Assembly: GCF_024204665.1 (NCBI RefSeq)
Contig: NZ_CP100355.1
Span: 3,701,451 to 3,765,450 of the forward strand
Reading direction: 5' to 3'
Length of the DNA stretch: 64,000 nt
Source: Natronosalvus rutilus
Lineage (GTDB): Archaea > Halobacteriota > Halobacteria > Halobacteriales > Natrialbaceae
In this document: in pieces, positions 1 through 8,960 of the stretch
Numbering within the stretch: the first letter of the stretch is position 1
Layout: each line of letters opens with the position of its first letter
Notes under the pieces: generated by a model
Told to the model about the DNA's origin: nothing
Database searches by the model: none
What the model saw: the letters and a program-made list of their open reading frames with translations, nothing else
Made by a program: the position numbers and the translations under genes

Positions 1-57
1 GGAGATTCCGGCGGGCTCATAACCCGCAGATCGGTAGTTCAAATCTACCTCCCGCTA
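1..57 (+). tRNA. initiator tRNA-Met (CAT), 3' part only
   Basis: The window opens inside this tRNA, so the acceptor 5' strand and most of the D arm are missing. Visible are the anticodon stem (11-15 pairing with 23-27) around anticodon CAT (18-20), the T stem (33-37 with 45-49) around a TTCAAAT loop, and the 3' acceptor strand TCCCGCT with discriminator A57. Three consecutive G-C pairs close the anticodon stem and the 3' end CCCGCTA matches archaeal initiators rather than elongator tRNA-Met. No CCA is encoded. Confidence 0.93.
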
Positions 58-580
58 TGTTTTGTCGCGAGCAAATTCGCGAGCGGCGGAAATAACACAA
101 GTAGTTTGATCAAGGGAACGACTTCGTCGCGATTGAGGTTCAATTCTCTCTCCACGTTTCGACTTGATCCGATCGTGAGCAACAGGGTAGCGAGTAACGC
201 AAACGAGTGACGATAGCGAGAGGGCGGCGAGCCATCTTCGCGTCGACCATGTCTCGCTTCGTTCAGAAAGCCACCTGGAGGCGGCCCAATTTCGAGCGAA
301 GCCGTCACGACGTGAGGTGGAATTCTTCGGGTACAGGTGAGTTGACGGCGAAGATACGGCGGGTAGTAACTGTATTTTTAGAGAGTGAAAAACCAGTGAA
401 TCGCTTCCGGTCGAGAATTTGTGAACCGGCAACGTTAGCCATTTGATTGAAAGCCAATACCACGTCAGTTTCCAACATGTATCAAAAGTAATGTTCATGA
501 GGAATGGACGCTTGTCCAATGAGTCGGACTAAATTCACAACTATGATTGAGAAATAGTCAACGAAGGAAACAGTCGGAAT
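58..580. other. gene-free, AT-richer stretch downstream of the tRNA
   Basis: No convincing gene is seen on either strand. Open frames here lack haloarchaeal codon bias and acidic composition. Base composition drops compared with the rest of the window, most clearly after about 340. A short hairpin is visible at 505-518 (TGGAC and GTCCA arms). The stretch may be a decayed insertion next to a tRNA, but no integrase fragment or direct repeat of the tRNA end was found. Confidence 0.4.
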
Positions 581-581
581 C

Positions 582-590
582 TATTTATGT
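582..590 (+). promoter_or_regulatory. TATA box of the peptide transporter operon
   Basis: TATTTATG lies about 27 bases before the chosen ATG at 613, the usual archaeal TATA to transcription start distance. This predicts a leaderless mRNA and supports the start at 613 over the upstream TTG in the same frame. Confidence 0.5.
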
Positions 591-612
591 AATTAGTATC
601 TGTACTCTTACT

Positions 613-2511
613 ATGCCTCATAAAGACTTGAAGGCACCCGGCGCCCATCGCCGGGAGGTGCTACTGCTTGCAGGTGCTGCTGGTGCTGCTGGACTTGCAG
701 GCTGTATGAGCGGTGACGATAACGGCAACGGCAACGGGAATACTAGCGGTAACGGCAACGGCAACGGCGACGATGACGATGTCAGCGACGACATCGACGA
801 TCAGGCCGACGTAAGCAATCGAGAAATCCAGCCAAACTGGATCTCACCCTCCGCGTCCGAGGCCCAGGAACTGAACCCGCTTCGAATCAACGACACGACG
901 TCGTCCGCACGGTTAGCGCCCCTGCTCGACGGCCCGTACGGCCTCGACGAGAACGACGAGTTCTACGGCTACTGGTTCGAGGACTACGAGACTGAGGACA
1001 ACCAGACGTGGACCTTCCACCTCCGCGACAACCTCCAATGGGGTGGTGACTACGGCCAGATGACGACCGAAGACTGGGTGTTCCACGTCGAGAACATCGC
1101 CCAGAACGAAGATAACTGGACAGCACACGTCAACCAGTCGAACTGGGACGACGTCGAGAGCGTCACGGCAGTCGATGACACGACCCTCGAGGTCGAAATT
1201 GCCGACCCGGACCCGCTGTTCGTTCGGCAGCCGACGTTCTGGGGGACGTACATCCTGCCGAAGGCGCTCGTCGAGCCGTACTTCCAGGACTATCAGGATG
1301 GAAACGAGAACGCTGGCGAGGAACTCAACGGTTCCGACGCCGTCCAGCAGCTGCAGTACACGGGGAACCTCGGACCGTATACGTTCGAGAGCCGCGACAT
1401 CGAGGACCGCTTCGTCGCCGTTCGAAACGAGGACTACTACAAGCGCGGCGACGACGAGGACTGGGAGGACGCCCCGTACTTCGAACAGTACACGATCAAC
1501 ATCCTCGAGGAGGAGAGCACCCGACTCGCGGAGTTCGAGACGGGCGGGCTCTCCTCGATAACCATCCCTGCCGACCAGGTCCAGAACTATCAGGGCGAAG
1601 ACGACTACACGATCGTCGAATCTGCGACGCCGTACTGTAGCATCCTCGCGTACAACCAGCGCGCGAACGGCTGGGAAGAACTTCGCAAACGCGAGGTTCG
1701 ACGTGCCCTCGCGATGGCCATCGACAAGGAGACGGTCGCCAACGACATCTACCGTGGGTTCGCGAAGCCGGCCCAGACGTTCCAGCCGGAGTATTCCGAC
1801 TTCTACAACGACGATCAGGTCGAGCCCGTTGGCGTCGGAGACAGCTACAACGTGGACGAAGCCCGGTCGCTGCTCGAGGAGAACCTGAGCGACGACTACA
1901 GTTACGACGGCGACACGCTCGTCGACGCCGACGGGAACCAGGTCGTGCTGTCGTTCGTCTACTCAAACGGTGCCTCGCTCACCGAGGACTCCGCCCGATA
2001 CATCGCGGATGCGCTCGGAGGCCTCGGCATCGACGTCGACTCGAACGGTGTTCCGTTCAACACGATGCTCGAGCAGTACGCGATGGTGGCCGAGGACGGC
2101 GAGCCGCAGGGGATATTCAACGACCCCGAAGCGGAAGACCCGCAGGCGCTGTCGAGCGCCCGCGAGTGGGACCTGATGTGGGGCATCGGTTTCAACACCT
2201 ACCCGCGCTCGCCGGGATCGATCGCCGCGTTCTGGACGGCCAGTTCCGGGACGAACTTCTACGGCTACGTCCCCGAGGAGGACCTCGGTTCGATGATCCA
2301 GGAAGGGGCAACCGCGACCGACGAGGAGGAACAACAGGAAATCTTCGCCGAAGTGTTCGGCATCCTGAGCCGCGACCTCCCGGTCAACTTCATTCACTTC
2401 CAGGACGACATCTACGGCTATCAGGACGAGGTCGTCTTCACGGAGGACCCGTCCCCGTCCTGGGGGTACAAGCAGTACTCCTGGTGGATGACCGACGACC
2501 CGCACAACTGA
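613..2511 (+). CDS. ABC transporter substrate-binding lipoprotein, dipeptide/oligopeptide type
   Basis: Extracellular solute-binding protein of family 5 (DppA/OppA type), 632 aa, the usual family size. It captures peptides outside the cell and delivers them to the permeases encoded next. The N terminus carries a Tat signal (Arg13-Arg14, then a hydrophobic run) ending in a lipobox with Cys31, so it should be a lipid-anchored Tat substrate. A Gly/Asn then Asp-rich linker (about 34-60) follows the cysteine, typical of haloarchaeal binding lipoproteins. The rest is strongly acidic. The upstream in-frame extension would precede the twin arginine and is not used. First gene of a five-gene operon; the ligand could also be another small compound. 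Confidence 0.93.
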   Translation: MPHKDLKAPGAHRREVLLLAGAAGAAGLAGCMSGDDNGNGNGNTSGNGNGNGDDDDVSDDIDDQADVSNREIQPNWISPSASEAQELNPLRINDTTSSARLAPLLDGPYGLDENDEFYGYWFEDYETEDNQTWTFHLRDNLQWGGDYGQMTTEDWVFHVENIAQNEDNWTAHVNQSNWDDVESVTAVDDTTLEVEIADPDPLFVRQPTFWGTYILPKALVEPYFQDYQDGNENAGEELNGSDAVQQLQYTGNLGPYTFESRDIEDRFVAVRNEDYYKRGDDEDWEDAPYFEQYTINILEEESTRLAEFETGGLSSITIPADQVQNYQGEDDYTIVESATPYCSILAYNQRANGWEELRKREVRRALAMAIDKETVANDIYRGFAKPAQTFQPEYSDFYNDDQVEPVGVGDSYNVDEARSLLEENLSDDYSYDGDTLVDADGNQVVLSFVYSNGASLTEDSARYIADALGGLGIDVDSNGVPFNTMLEQYAMVAEDGEPQGIFNDPEAEDPQALSSAREWDLMWGIGFNTYPRSPGSIAAFWTASSGTNFYGYVPEEDLGSMIQEGATATDEEEQQEIFAEVFGILSRDLPVNFIHFQDDIYGYQDEVVFTEDPSPSWGYKQYSWWMTDDPHN

Positions 2512-2737
2512 GCTGCGGGACCACTAACGGATAGCCGCTCCCAGCGACGGTATCGACGCCGTCCGTCCCGGTTCGCCGCTGGACGGGGTTTCTGCGCATC
2601 GGCTATCCTTTTTGATCGTGCACATACACATCGAAGAACACATATCGCACCACTCAATTAATGCAAATATCGATCATGTACGTTAGGAAAGACAATCACT
2701 GCGGTACGCTCGGACATCGCTCGGGGGGGTGGTCAAG

Positions 2738-3721
2738 ATGAGTATGACGTGGTACATCGGTCGTCGACTGGCCTGGGCGCTTCTGGCGTCGTTTATCATC
2801 ATGAGCGTCACGTTCGGCTTTCTCACGGCCTCGCCGAACCCGGCGACGAGTACGGTCGCCTGGGAAGCCGCCCAAGAGGGGGACAATCCGGAGGACGCAA
2901 TCGAGACCTACGAACAAACGCGAGGTGAAGATCGACCACTGAGGGAGCAGTACGTCGATTTCATGGTCTCCATGTACACGCTCGACTGGGGTGATTCGTA
3001 CACCTACGACACCGACGTCATGGGGGTTATCAGCAACTCCTGGGTGTACTCGGCGCTCGTCGTCATCCCGTCGACGATCATCGCCGTCGTGGTCGGTTTC
3101 GCCGTCGGAATTTACTCCTCGACGCACCAGTATACCAAGTCGGACTACGCCGCGACGTTCTTCGCGTTCTTTGGCATCAGCGTGCCGAACTTCTGGCTGT
3201 CGATCATGCTTATCCTCGTCTTCGGGGTAATGTTACAGTGGTTGCCGACCAGTTACTCACCTGATAGCAGCATGGCGTTCTGGTCGCTCGAGCACGTGAA
3301 GTACCTCATCATGCCCATCTTCGTCCTCACGACTGCAGCGGTCGCTTCCGAGATGCGATACGCACGGGCGGAGACGCTCGAGTACGTCAACGCGGAGTGG
3401 GTCAAGAGCGCTCGGGCGAAGGGCGTCAGCGAGTGGCGGATCATGTACCACCACATCTTCCGTCCGGCGACGCCGGTGTTGATCACAATCCTGGTGGCCG
3501 ACTTCGTCGGGATCATCTTCTCGACGGCGTACATCGTCGAGGTGATCTTCGGCATACCTGGACTGGGACTGGTCAGCTACAACGCGTTGATTCGGATGGA
3601 TACACCGCTGGTCCTGGCAACGACACTGGTTCCGGTGATCCTGGCGATTCTCGCGAACCTGCTCCAGGACATCCTGTACACCGTGCTCGATCCACGAATT
3701 AGCTACGAGGCGAGAAACTGA
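2738..3721 (+). CDS. ABC transporter permease, DppB family
   Basis: Inner permease of the peptide importer, 327 aa, family BPD_transp_1. One N-terminal membrane segment (about 10-30) is followed by an external loop and about five more segments from residue 95 on. The cytoplasmic EAA loop (around 230-255, with ARAKGVSEWRI) is the ATPase docking site. A G-rich ribosome-binding-like sequence precedes the ATG at 2738; an in-frame GTG at 2729 is less likely. The stop TGA overlaps the ATG of the next gene by one base, so the two are translationally coupled. Confidence 0.92.
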   Translation: MSMTWYIGRRLAWALLASFIIMSVTFGFLTASPNPATSTVAWEAAQEGDNPEDAIETYEQTRGEDRPLREQYVDFMVSMYTLDWGDSYTYDTDVMGVISNSWVYSALVVIPSTIIAVVVGFAVGIYSSTHQYTKSDYAATFFAFFGISVPNFWLSIMLILVFGVMLQWLPTSYSPDSSMAFWSLEHVKYLIMPIFVLTTAAVASEMRYARAETLEYVNAEWVKSARAKGVSEWRIMYHHIFRPATPVLITILVADFVGIIFSTAYIVEVIFGIPGLGLVSYNALIRMDTPLVLATTLVPVILAILANLLQDILYTVLDPRISYEARN

Positions 3722-4866
3722 TGGCAACTGATACGTCCACATCCGACGCACTCGAGGTCACGTCCATCGACTGGGAGGAGTACGACCAGGGGCGGTTCAG
3801 ACTGGACCGTCGAACGATCGGAACGTACGGATCGCTCCTGCTGGTCGGATTGCTCTGGCTGTACGATTACTTCTTCATCCCGGAACGGCTTCCGATCATC
3901 GACGTCGACCTGGGACTGTTCCAGCTATCGCTCAATCCGGGCAACGTCGACTGGCTGTTCCTGATGACGCTCGTCGCCGTGTTCTGGTTCGTCGTGGCAC
4001 CGCTGTGGGAGAACAAGCGGATGACGATGTACTACTGGAAGAAATTCAGGCAGAATACCGCTGCCGTCTTGAGCCTGTACTTCCTCACGGGCATCTTCCT
4101 CGTCGGCGCCATCGGTCCGCGTATCATCGGTCAACCAGAACCGGAGTGGGGGAACTTGCTCGCACCACCAGTGTTCTTCGGGGGCACCTGGGCCCACCCC
4201 TTCGGCACCCACCGGACCGGCGAAGACATCCTCGAGATCGTCGTCGCCGGGGCCGAAGTGAGCTTCCAGGTCGGACTCATCGCGACGCTGTTCAGCGTCG
4301 TGCTGGCAGCCATCGTCGGTGCCACGGCGGCCTTTATGGGCGGCTGGGCCGACGCCCTGCTGATGCGGTTCGTCGACCTGCTGATGACGTTCCCGACGTT
4401 CTTCCTGATCATCCTGCTGATCTACATCTACGGTGGAAGCCTGTTTCTGCTCATCATCATCCTCGCGTTCACCGGCTGGGGCGGGACGGCCCGGCTAATC
4501 AGGAGTGAAGCGCTCCAGCGAAGCGAGGAAGAGTACATCAGCGCCGCGGAGGCGGCCGGCGCGAGCCGGGCGTACATCATCCGGCGACACATCCTGCCGA
4601 ACGTCTCGAACACGATCATCACGGCCGCGACCCTGTTGATCCCCGGGATGATCCTGACCGAAGCGATCATTGCGTTCCTCGGGTTCGGCGACCCCGACGT
4701 CTGGTCGTGGGGTCGGATCATCGCTGCGGGCCGAGGGAACCTCGACGACGCGTGGTGGATCGCGACGATTCCAGGAATTTTCCTGTTCTTCACCGTGCTG
4801 TCGTTCAACTTCCTCGGTGACGCGCTTCGAGACGCACTCGACCCACGACACGAGACAGAACAATGA
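3721..4866 (+). CDS. ABC transporter permease, DppC family
   Basis: Second permease subunit, 381 aa, longer than bacterial DppC (about 300) because of an N-terminal portion with two additional hydrophobic segments (about 38-52 and 75-95). The conserved core starts near residue 105; the EAA loop (around 265-290, AAEAAGASRAYII) is intact. Starts inside the stop of the preceding permease and overlaps the following ATPase by four bases (ATGA), showing tight coupling within the operon. Confidence 0.92.
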   Translation: MATDTSTSDALEVTSIDWEEYDQGRFRLDRRTIGTYGSLLLVGLLWLYDYFFIPERLPIIDVDLGLFQLSLNPGNVDWLFLMTLVAVFWFVVAPLWENKRMTMYYWKKFRQNTAAVLSLYFLTGIFLVGAIGPRIIGQPEPEWGNLLAPPVFFGGTWAHPFGTHRTGEDILEIVVAGAEVSFQVGLIATLFSVVLAAIVGATAAFMGGWADALLMRFVDLLMTFPTFFLIILLIYIYGGSLFLLIIILAFTGWGGTARLIRSEALQRSEEEYISAAEAAGASRAYIIRRHILPNVSNTIITAATLLIPGMILTEAIIAFLGFGDPDVWSWGRIIAAGRGNLDDAWWIATIPGIFLFFTVLSFNFLGDALRDALDPRHETEQ

Positions 4867-5930
4867 CTGACGATCCACTACTCTCCGTTCGCGACCTGCA
4901 CACGGTGTTTCACACCGACGAAGGCACAGTTCACGCCGTCGACGGCGTCAGCTTCGACGTCAAGCGCGGCGAAACAGTCTGTATCGTCGGCGAAAGCGGG
5001 AGCGGGAAGTCCGTAACCACCGAATCGATCACTCGAATCCTCAAGATGCCGCCCGGAGAGATCGCCAGTGGGGAGATCATCTTCGACGGCCAGGACGTGA
5101 CGGCGATGTCGGACAAGGAGATTCGCCAGGTTCGAGGCGGGCGGATCAGCCACATCTTCCAAAACCCACAGAGTGCGCTCAATCCAGTGTACACTGTCGG
5201 CGCCCAGATACGCGAAGCGATCAACACGCACCAGGACCTCTCGAAGACGGCCGCCCGCGAACGATCGATCGAACTGCTCGACGAGGTCGGCATTCCGGAA
5301 GCGGCGGCTCGCATCGACGACTATCCGCACGAGTTCAGCGGCGGGATGAAACAGCGAGTGATCATCGCGATGGCGCTCGCGTGTGAACCCGACCTCCTGA
5401 TCGCCGACGAACCGACGACGGCGCTTGACGTCACCATCGAATCGCAAATTCTCGACTTGCTGATGGACCTCCAGGAGGAGTTCGACATGTCGATCATCTT
5501 CGTTACGCACGACCTCGGCGTCGTCGCCGAGGTCGCCGACCGCGTCATCGTCATGTATGCCGGGAAAGTCATGGAACGAGCCGGCGTCTACGATCTCTTC
5601 GACAACCCGGCTCACCCCTACACGCGGGCCCTGCTCAAGTGCCTCCCGGGCAGCAGTGGAACGATCGAACCGATCGGCGGGACGCTTCCGAGTGTCCTGA
5701 ATCCGCCCGACGGCTGTCGGTTTGCCGACCGTTGCCCCTACGCGATTGACGACTGTACCGTCGGGGATCAACCGGACCTCGTGCCCGCGACGACCGGCGA
5801 GCATACCGTCTCCTGTCTCTACTATCACGACGGCTACGACGAGTCGGTCGTCCTCGAAGAGCGTCCCCAGAACGGCGCGAACGCGACGCGTTCACGGCCG
5901 GTTTCGGGCACCGGAGGTGATCGTCGATGA
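4863..5930 (+). CDS. peptide ABC transporter ATP-binding protein, DppD family
   Basis: Cytoplasmic ATPase of the importer, 355 aa. The Walker A loop GESGSGKS is at residues 43-50, the signature SGGMKQR near 160 and Walker B LLIADEP near 180, followed by the switch histidine in FVTHDLG. The C-terminal oligopeptide-transporter motif is present (CRFADRCPYA and a downstream CLYYHDG), diagnostic of DppD/OppD. It overlaps neighbours on both sides by four bases. Confidence 0.93.
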   Translation: MTDDPLLSVRDLHTVFHTDEGTVHAVDGVSFDVKRGETVCIVGESGSGKSVTTESITRILKMPPGEIASGEIIFDGQDVTAMSDKEIRQVRGGRISHIFQNPQSALNPVYTVGAQIREAINTHQDLSKTAARERSIELLDEVGIPEAAARIDDYPHEFSGGMKQRVIIAMALACEPDLLIADEPTTALDVTIESQILDLLMDLQEEFDMSIIFVTHDLGVVAEVADRVIVMYAGKVMERAGVYDLFDNPAHPYTRALLKCLPGSSGTIEPIGGTLPSVLNPPDGCRFADRCPYAIDDCTVGDQPDLVPATTGEHTVSCLYYHDGYDESVVLEERPQNGANATRSRPVSGTGGDRR

Positions 5931-7249
5931 ACGCCCCGGGTTCGAACCCGCTCCTCGAGGTGCGCGACCTCGAGAAACACTACCCCATCACGAAGGGGGT
6001 TCTCAAGCGCGAGGTCGGGCGCGTCCGTGCGGTCGACGGGATCGACATCACCGTCGAGCGCGGACAGACGGTCGGCCTGGTCGGCGAGTCCGGCTGTGGC
6101 AAGTCGACGGCCGCGACCACCATCCTCCAGCTCGAGGAGGCGACGGGCGGGCAGGTCCTCTTCGACGGAGAAGACGTCACCGAGTTCGGAAAGCGGGATA
6201 TGAAGCGCTTCCGTCGGCGCGCCCAGATGATCTTCCAGGACCCGGACTCGAGTTTCGACCCGCGGATGTCGATCGGTGAATCGGTGGCCGAACCGTTGCT
6301 CGTCAATGGGATGGACGACCGACAGCGGCGACGACGGATCGTCGAACAGCTCCTCGTCAGGGTCGGGTTGCAGGCATCGGACGCGGATCGGTACCCTCAC
6401 GAGTTCAGCGGTGGCCAGAAGCAGCGAATCGCGCTCGCCCGGGCGCTGTCGGTCAATCCCGACCTTCTCGTCGCCGACGAGCCGGTGTCGGCACTGGACG
6501 TCTCGATCCAGGCGGAGATCCTCTCGATCATGGAGGAACTCCAGAGGGAGTTTGGACTGGGGATCTTGATCATCAGCCACAACCTCGGCGTCATCCGGGA
6601 AATCTGTGACCGCGTCGGCGTGATGTACCTCGGCCAGATCGTCGAGGAGGGGCCGACCGAGGAGATTTTCAACGATCCACAGCACCCCTACACGCGGGCG
6701 TTGATCTCCTCGATCCCGGTTCCCGACCCGCACCTGAGCCGCGACGAGGTCTCGCTGTCGGGGGACGTCCCGAGCCCGTCGAACCCGCCGAAGGGGTGTC
6801 GGTTCCACACCCGCTGTCCCGAGGTGATCCAGCCCGACGCCTACGACTTCGATCAGGAGACCTGGCGACACTTCGTGGACTACAAGTATCGCGTCCAGGA
6901 CGGATCACTCGACGCCCAATCGATCCGCGAGAGCGTCGTCACGGAGGAAGACGCGTACGACGAGCCGAACGAGGTCCCGTTCGAGGCGTTCGAATCGCGA
7001 CTTCGCACGGAGTTCTCGATTCCGGCCCCGCTCCCGGACGAGCGGGCCGAGGACGTCCTCGAGCGATCGATACGCTCCGTTTACGACGGAGACCTCGAGG
7101 CAGCGGCGTCGCTCCTTCGCGAAGAGTTCGAGACCGTCTGTCGTCAGGAGACGCCGGCAGAGGTTCACGTTACGTCCGACCACCGGGCGGCCTGCCACCT
7201 CGCTGAGGCGGAAACCGCCGTCGAAACGCCGGCTCACTCGAGCGACTGA
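5927..7249 (+). CDS. peptide ABC transporter ATP-binding protein, DppF family, with insertion
   Basis: Second ATPase of the importer, 440 aa, about 100 residues longer than bacterial DppF. Walker A GESGCGKS is at 53-60, then SGGQKQR, Walker B LLVADEP and the switch His in IISHNLG. The extra length sits inside the C-terminal oligopeptide motif: CRFHTRCP is near 291-297, but its partner (VCRQETP... ACHL) appears only around 403-430. Between them lie about 100 acidic residues of unknown function. Last gene of the operon, followed by a T-rich stretch. Confidence 0.92.
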   Translation: MNAPGSNPLLEVRDLEKHYPITKGVLKREVGRVRAVDGIDITVERGQTVGLVGESGCGKSTAATTILQLEEATGGQVLFDGEDVTEFGKRDMKRFRRRAQMIFQDPDSSFDPRMSIGESVAEPLLVNGMDDRQRRRRIVEQLLVRVGLQASDADRYPHEFSGGQKQRIALARALSVNPDLLVADEPVSALDVSIQAEILSIMEELQREFGLGILIISHNLGVIREICDRVGVMYLGQIVEEGPTEEIFNDPQHPYTRALISSIPVPDPHLSRDEVSLSGDVPSPSNPPKGCRFHTRCPEVIQPDAYDFDQETWRHFVDYKYRVQDGSLDAQSIRESVVTEEDAYDEPNEVPFEAFESRLRTEFSIPAPLPDERAEDVLERSIRSVYDGDLEAAASLLREEFETVCRQETPAEVHVTSDHRAACHLAEAETAVETPAHSSD

Positions 7250-7261
7250 CACGGGCTCGGA

Positions 7262-7320
7262 ACTGGTTTTATAGCGGTTTCCCGGCGGTTTCCAGCGTTT
7301 TTCCAATAGTTTTCCAACGG
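7262..7320 (+). terminator. T-rich stretch, probable terminator of the peptide transporter operon
   Basis: Just after the last ABC gene come repeated runs of T (GGTTTTATAG, GCGTTTTTCC, ATAGTTTTCC) spaced 15-20 bases apart with no strong hairpin. Archaeal termination commonly uses such T runs. The rest of the gap up to 7546 holds no visible gene. Confidence 0.45.
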
Positions 7321-7546
7321 GGTTCCAACGGGATTTCGACCGATTTCTCGAGCGACGCGAATCGAGATATCGGCAATGTGAGTCGGGAGAAACGTGAAAA
7401 CGGCTCTCGTGAGAGGTCGGGACGAGCGCGCGTTCGACGTCGAGAAGTGCTTGGGTCCCGGCCGACGACGCGAGCGGCCGCGACGGCTGGTGGTCGGTTC
7501 AGGTATTCGTTACTCGTCACCCGTCAACTGCCACTCGAGTGCGGCC

Positions 7547-8116
7547 TCAATCGTCGCCGTCTTCGTCCACGATGACGACCTCGCCGTCGACGACGTCGAC
7601 GTTGATCAGCGTCTTCACGTCGTAGCCCGCGTCCGCGACCTTGTTCTCGCCGCCTTCTTTCTTGATGACGGCGACGGTATCGGCGACCTCGGCCCCGATT
7701 TCGTCGAGCGCGCCGAGGACGGCTGCAAGCGTGCCGCCGGTCGAGAGGACGTCGTCGAGCACGAGCACGCGCTCGCCCTCGTACACGTCATTGATAAACA
7801 TCTCGTTCTCCGAGTAACCGGTCTTCTGGGAGATCGAGACCTCGCCCTCGAGGCCGTACTCGCGCTTGCGGATGACGGTCAGTGGAATGTCGGTCATGAG
7901 CGAGACTGCTGTCGAGATGTGGATGCCCATCGCGGCCGGGGTGACGATCCGATCGACGTCCTCCAGGTCGGCCTTGCGCGTGATTCGGATGACGATTTCG
8001 CGGAGGAGGGAGGGCTCGAGTTTGGGGACGCCGTCGCTGATGGGGTGGACGAAGTAGTGATAGCCGTTCTTCTCGATGATGGGGGCCTCGAGGAGCGACC
8101 GTTTCAACTGATCCAT
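7547..8116 (-). CDS. hpt: HGPRTase-like purine phosphoribosyltransferase
   Basis: Type I phosphoribosyltransferase, 189 aa, of the archaeal group annotated as hypoxanthine/adenine phosphoribosyltransferase-like, which converts a purine base and PRPP to the nucleotide. The PRPP-binding loop [13 protein letters not shown] is at about 117-129, and the KREYGLEGE segment (84-92) matches archaeal members. Full length. The haloarchaeal group is called HGPRTase-like because base specificity is uncertain. A TATA-like box at 8141-8146 precedes the start. Confidence 0.87.
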   Translation of the reverse strand: MDQLKRSLLEAPIIEKNGYHYFVHPISDGVPKLEPSLLREIVIRITRKADLEDVDRIVTPAAMGIHISTAVSLMTDIPLTVIRKREYGLEGEVSISQKTGYSENEMFINDVYEGERVLVLDDVLSTGGTLAAVLGALDEIGAEVADTVAVIKKEGGENKVADAGYDVKTLINVDVVDGEVVIVDEDGDD

Positions 8117-8140
8117 GTCGTGGATGCGGGAGATATCGAG

Positions 8141-8147
8141 TAAAAGG
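8141..8147 (-). promoter_or_regulatory. TATA box of the phosphoribosyltransferase gene
   Basis: CTTTTAC read on the minus strand, centred about 28 bases before the ATG at 8116; consistent with a leaderless mRNA. Confidence 0.42.
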
Positions 8148-8227
8148 TGACGATACGCGCCGCGCCTCGAGACACCCTCGAAACGGGCGTCGTACCCGGT
8201 ACAGCCACGCGGCCGCCGATTCCCTCG

Positions 8228-8797
8228 CTACCGTCCGTAACTCAGCTCCGGGGGCTCGTCGCCGTGGCCGACGCGCATGTTCCGTTCGTAGTAGATGTGA
8301 GCGGCCGCCGTGGCGGTGATCGTCACCGAGAGGAGGCCCGCCCAGGCGAGTTCCGACAACATCGTGAGCGGGTAGATTCCGAGCCAGAGCGCGGCCACGA
8401 GCGCACAGCCGATTGCGCCCAGCGAGAGGTACAGTTCGCGCCAGGCGAACTCCCTGCCGGGGACGATCTCGAGGTAGACGTTGAGATCACTGGTCCTATC
8501 GGTCGGTTCGATGACCCCGTCGTCGGAGTCGAATCGAAGGATGCCGGCGGTGTCCATCTTCGGGAGGTGCGTCTGCTGGAGCGTCGTGTAGACGCGCTTT
8601 CGTTGCTCCGGGGTGACGCCCTCGAGGGTCGTCTCGTACTCCCAGGCGGCGACCTGCTGGGCGAGGTCGCCGAGTTCGACTGGTCGGTCGTCCTGTTTCA
8701 AAAACTGAAGGACGTAGCGCCGTCGCTGGTTGCGGAGGACTTCGAAAATTTCACCCTTCGAGAGCGGGTTCGGCCGGCCGGGTCGGTCCATCTTCAT
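8228..8797 (-). CDS. winged-helix domain protein with membrane anchor (DUF7344-like)
   Basis: Haloarchaeal protein of about 189 aa. The N-terminal half is a winged helix typical of DUF7344 proteins (EIFEVLRNQRRRYVLQFL, then a helix ending THLPKMD and a wing). Two hydrophobic segments follow (about 125-145 and 147-168). It is probably a membrane-tethered transcription regulator, but no target is known. I place the start at 8797 because GAGGTGA precedes it closely and the TATA box at 8862-8868 predicts a transcript starting near 8838. Upstream in-frame starts (8860 GTG, 8851 ATG) would lie too close to that TATA box. Confidence 0.75.
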   Translation of the reverse strand: MKMDRPGRPNPLSKGEIFEVLRNQRRRYVLQFLKQDDRPVELGDLAQQVAAWEYETTLEGVTPEQRKRVYTTLQQTHLPKMDTAGILRFDSDDGVIEPTDRTSDLNVYLEIVPGREFAWRELYLSLGAIGCALVAALWLGIYPLTMLSELAWAGLLSVTITATAAAHIYYERNMRVGHGDEPPELSYGR

Positions 8798-8861
8798 CGT
8801 CACCTCGCGACACCAGCCTTGGGGGGAGAGATCGTCATCGATTGACGGCATGAACGCCACG

Positions 8862-8868
8862 TATATAA
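8862..8868 (-). promoter_or_regulatory. TATA box upstream of the winged-helix membrane gene
   Basis: ATTATATAC on the minus strand, a strong archaeal TATA. Transcription would begin about 25 bases downstream, giving a leader of about 40 bases that contains the GAGGTGA ribosome binding site used to choose the start at 8797. Confidence 0.5.
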
Positions 8869-8960
8869 TTCTCGTGACGGTCGCTTTCGACGACAGGTTT
8901 GCCGGTTGAAAAGATCAGTCGAGCGGCGGAGGATGACGCCGATCGAAGTCGTCCCATCCA

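Noticed and set aside
207-446. Plus-strand 79-codon frame after the tRNA
   Set aside because: Basic composition, poor codon bias and no motif; probably chance.
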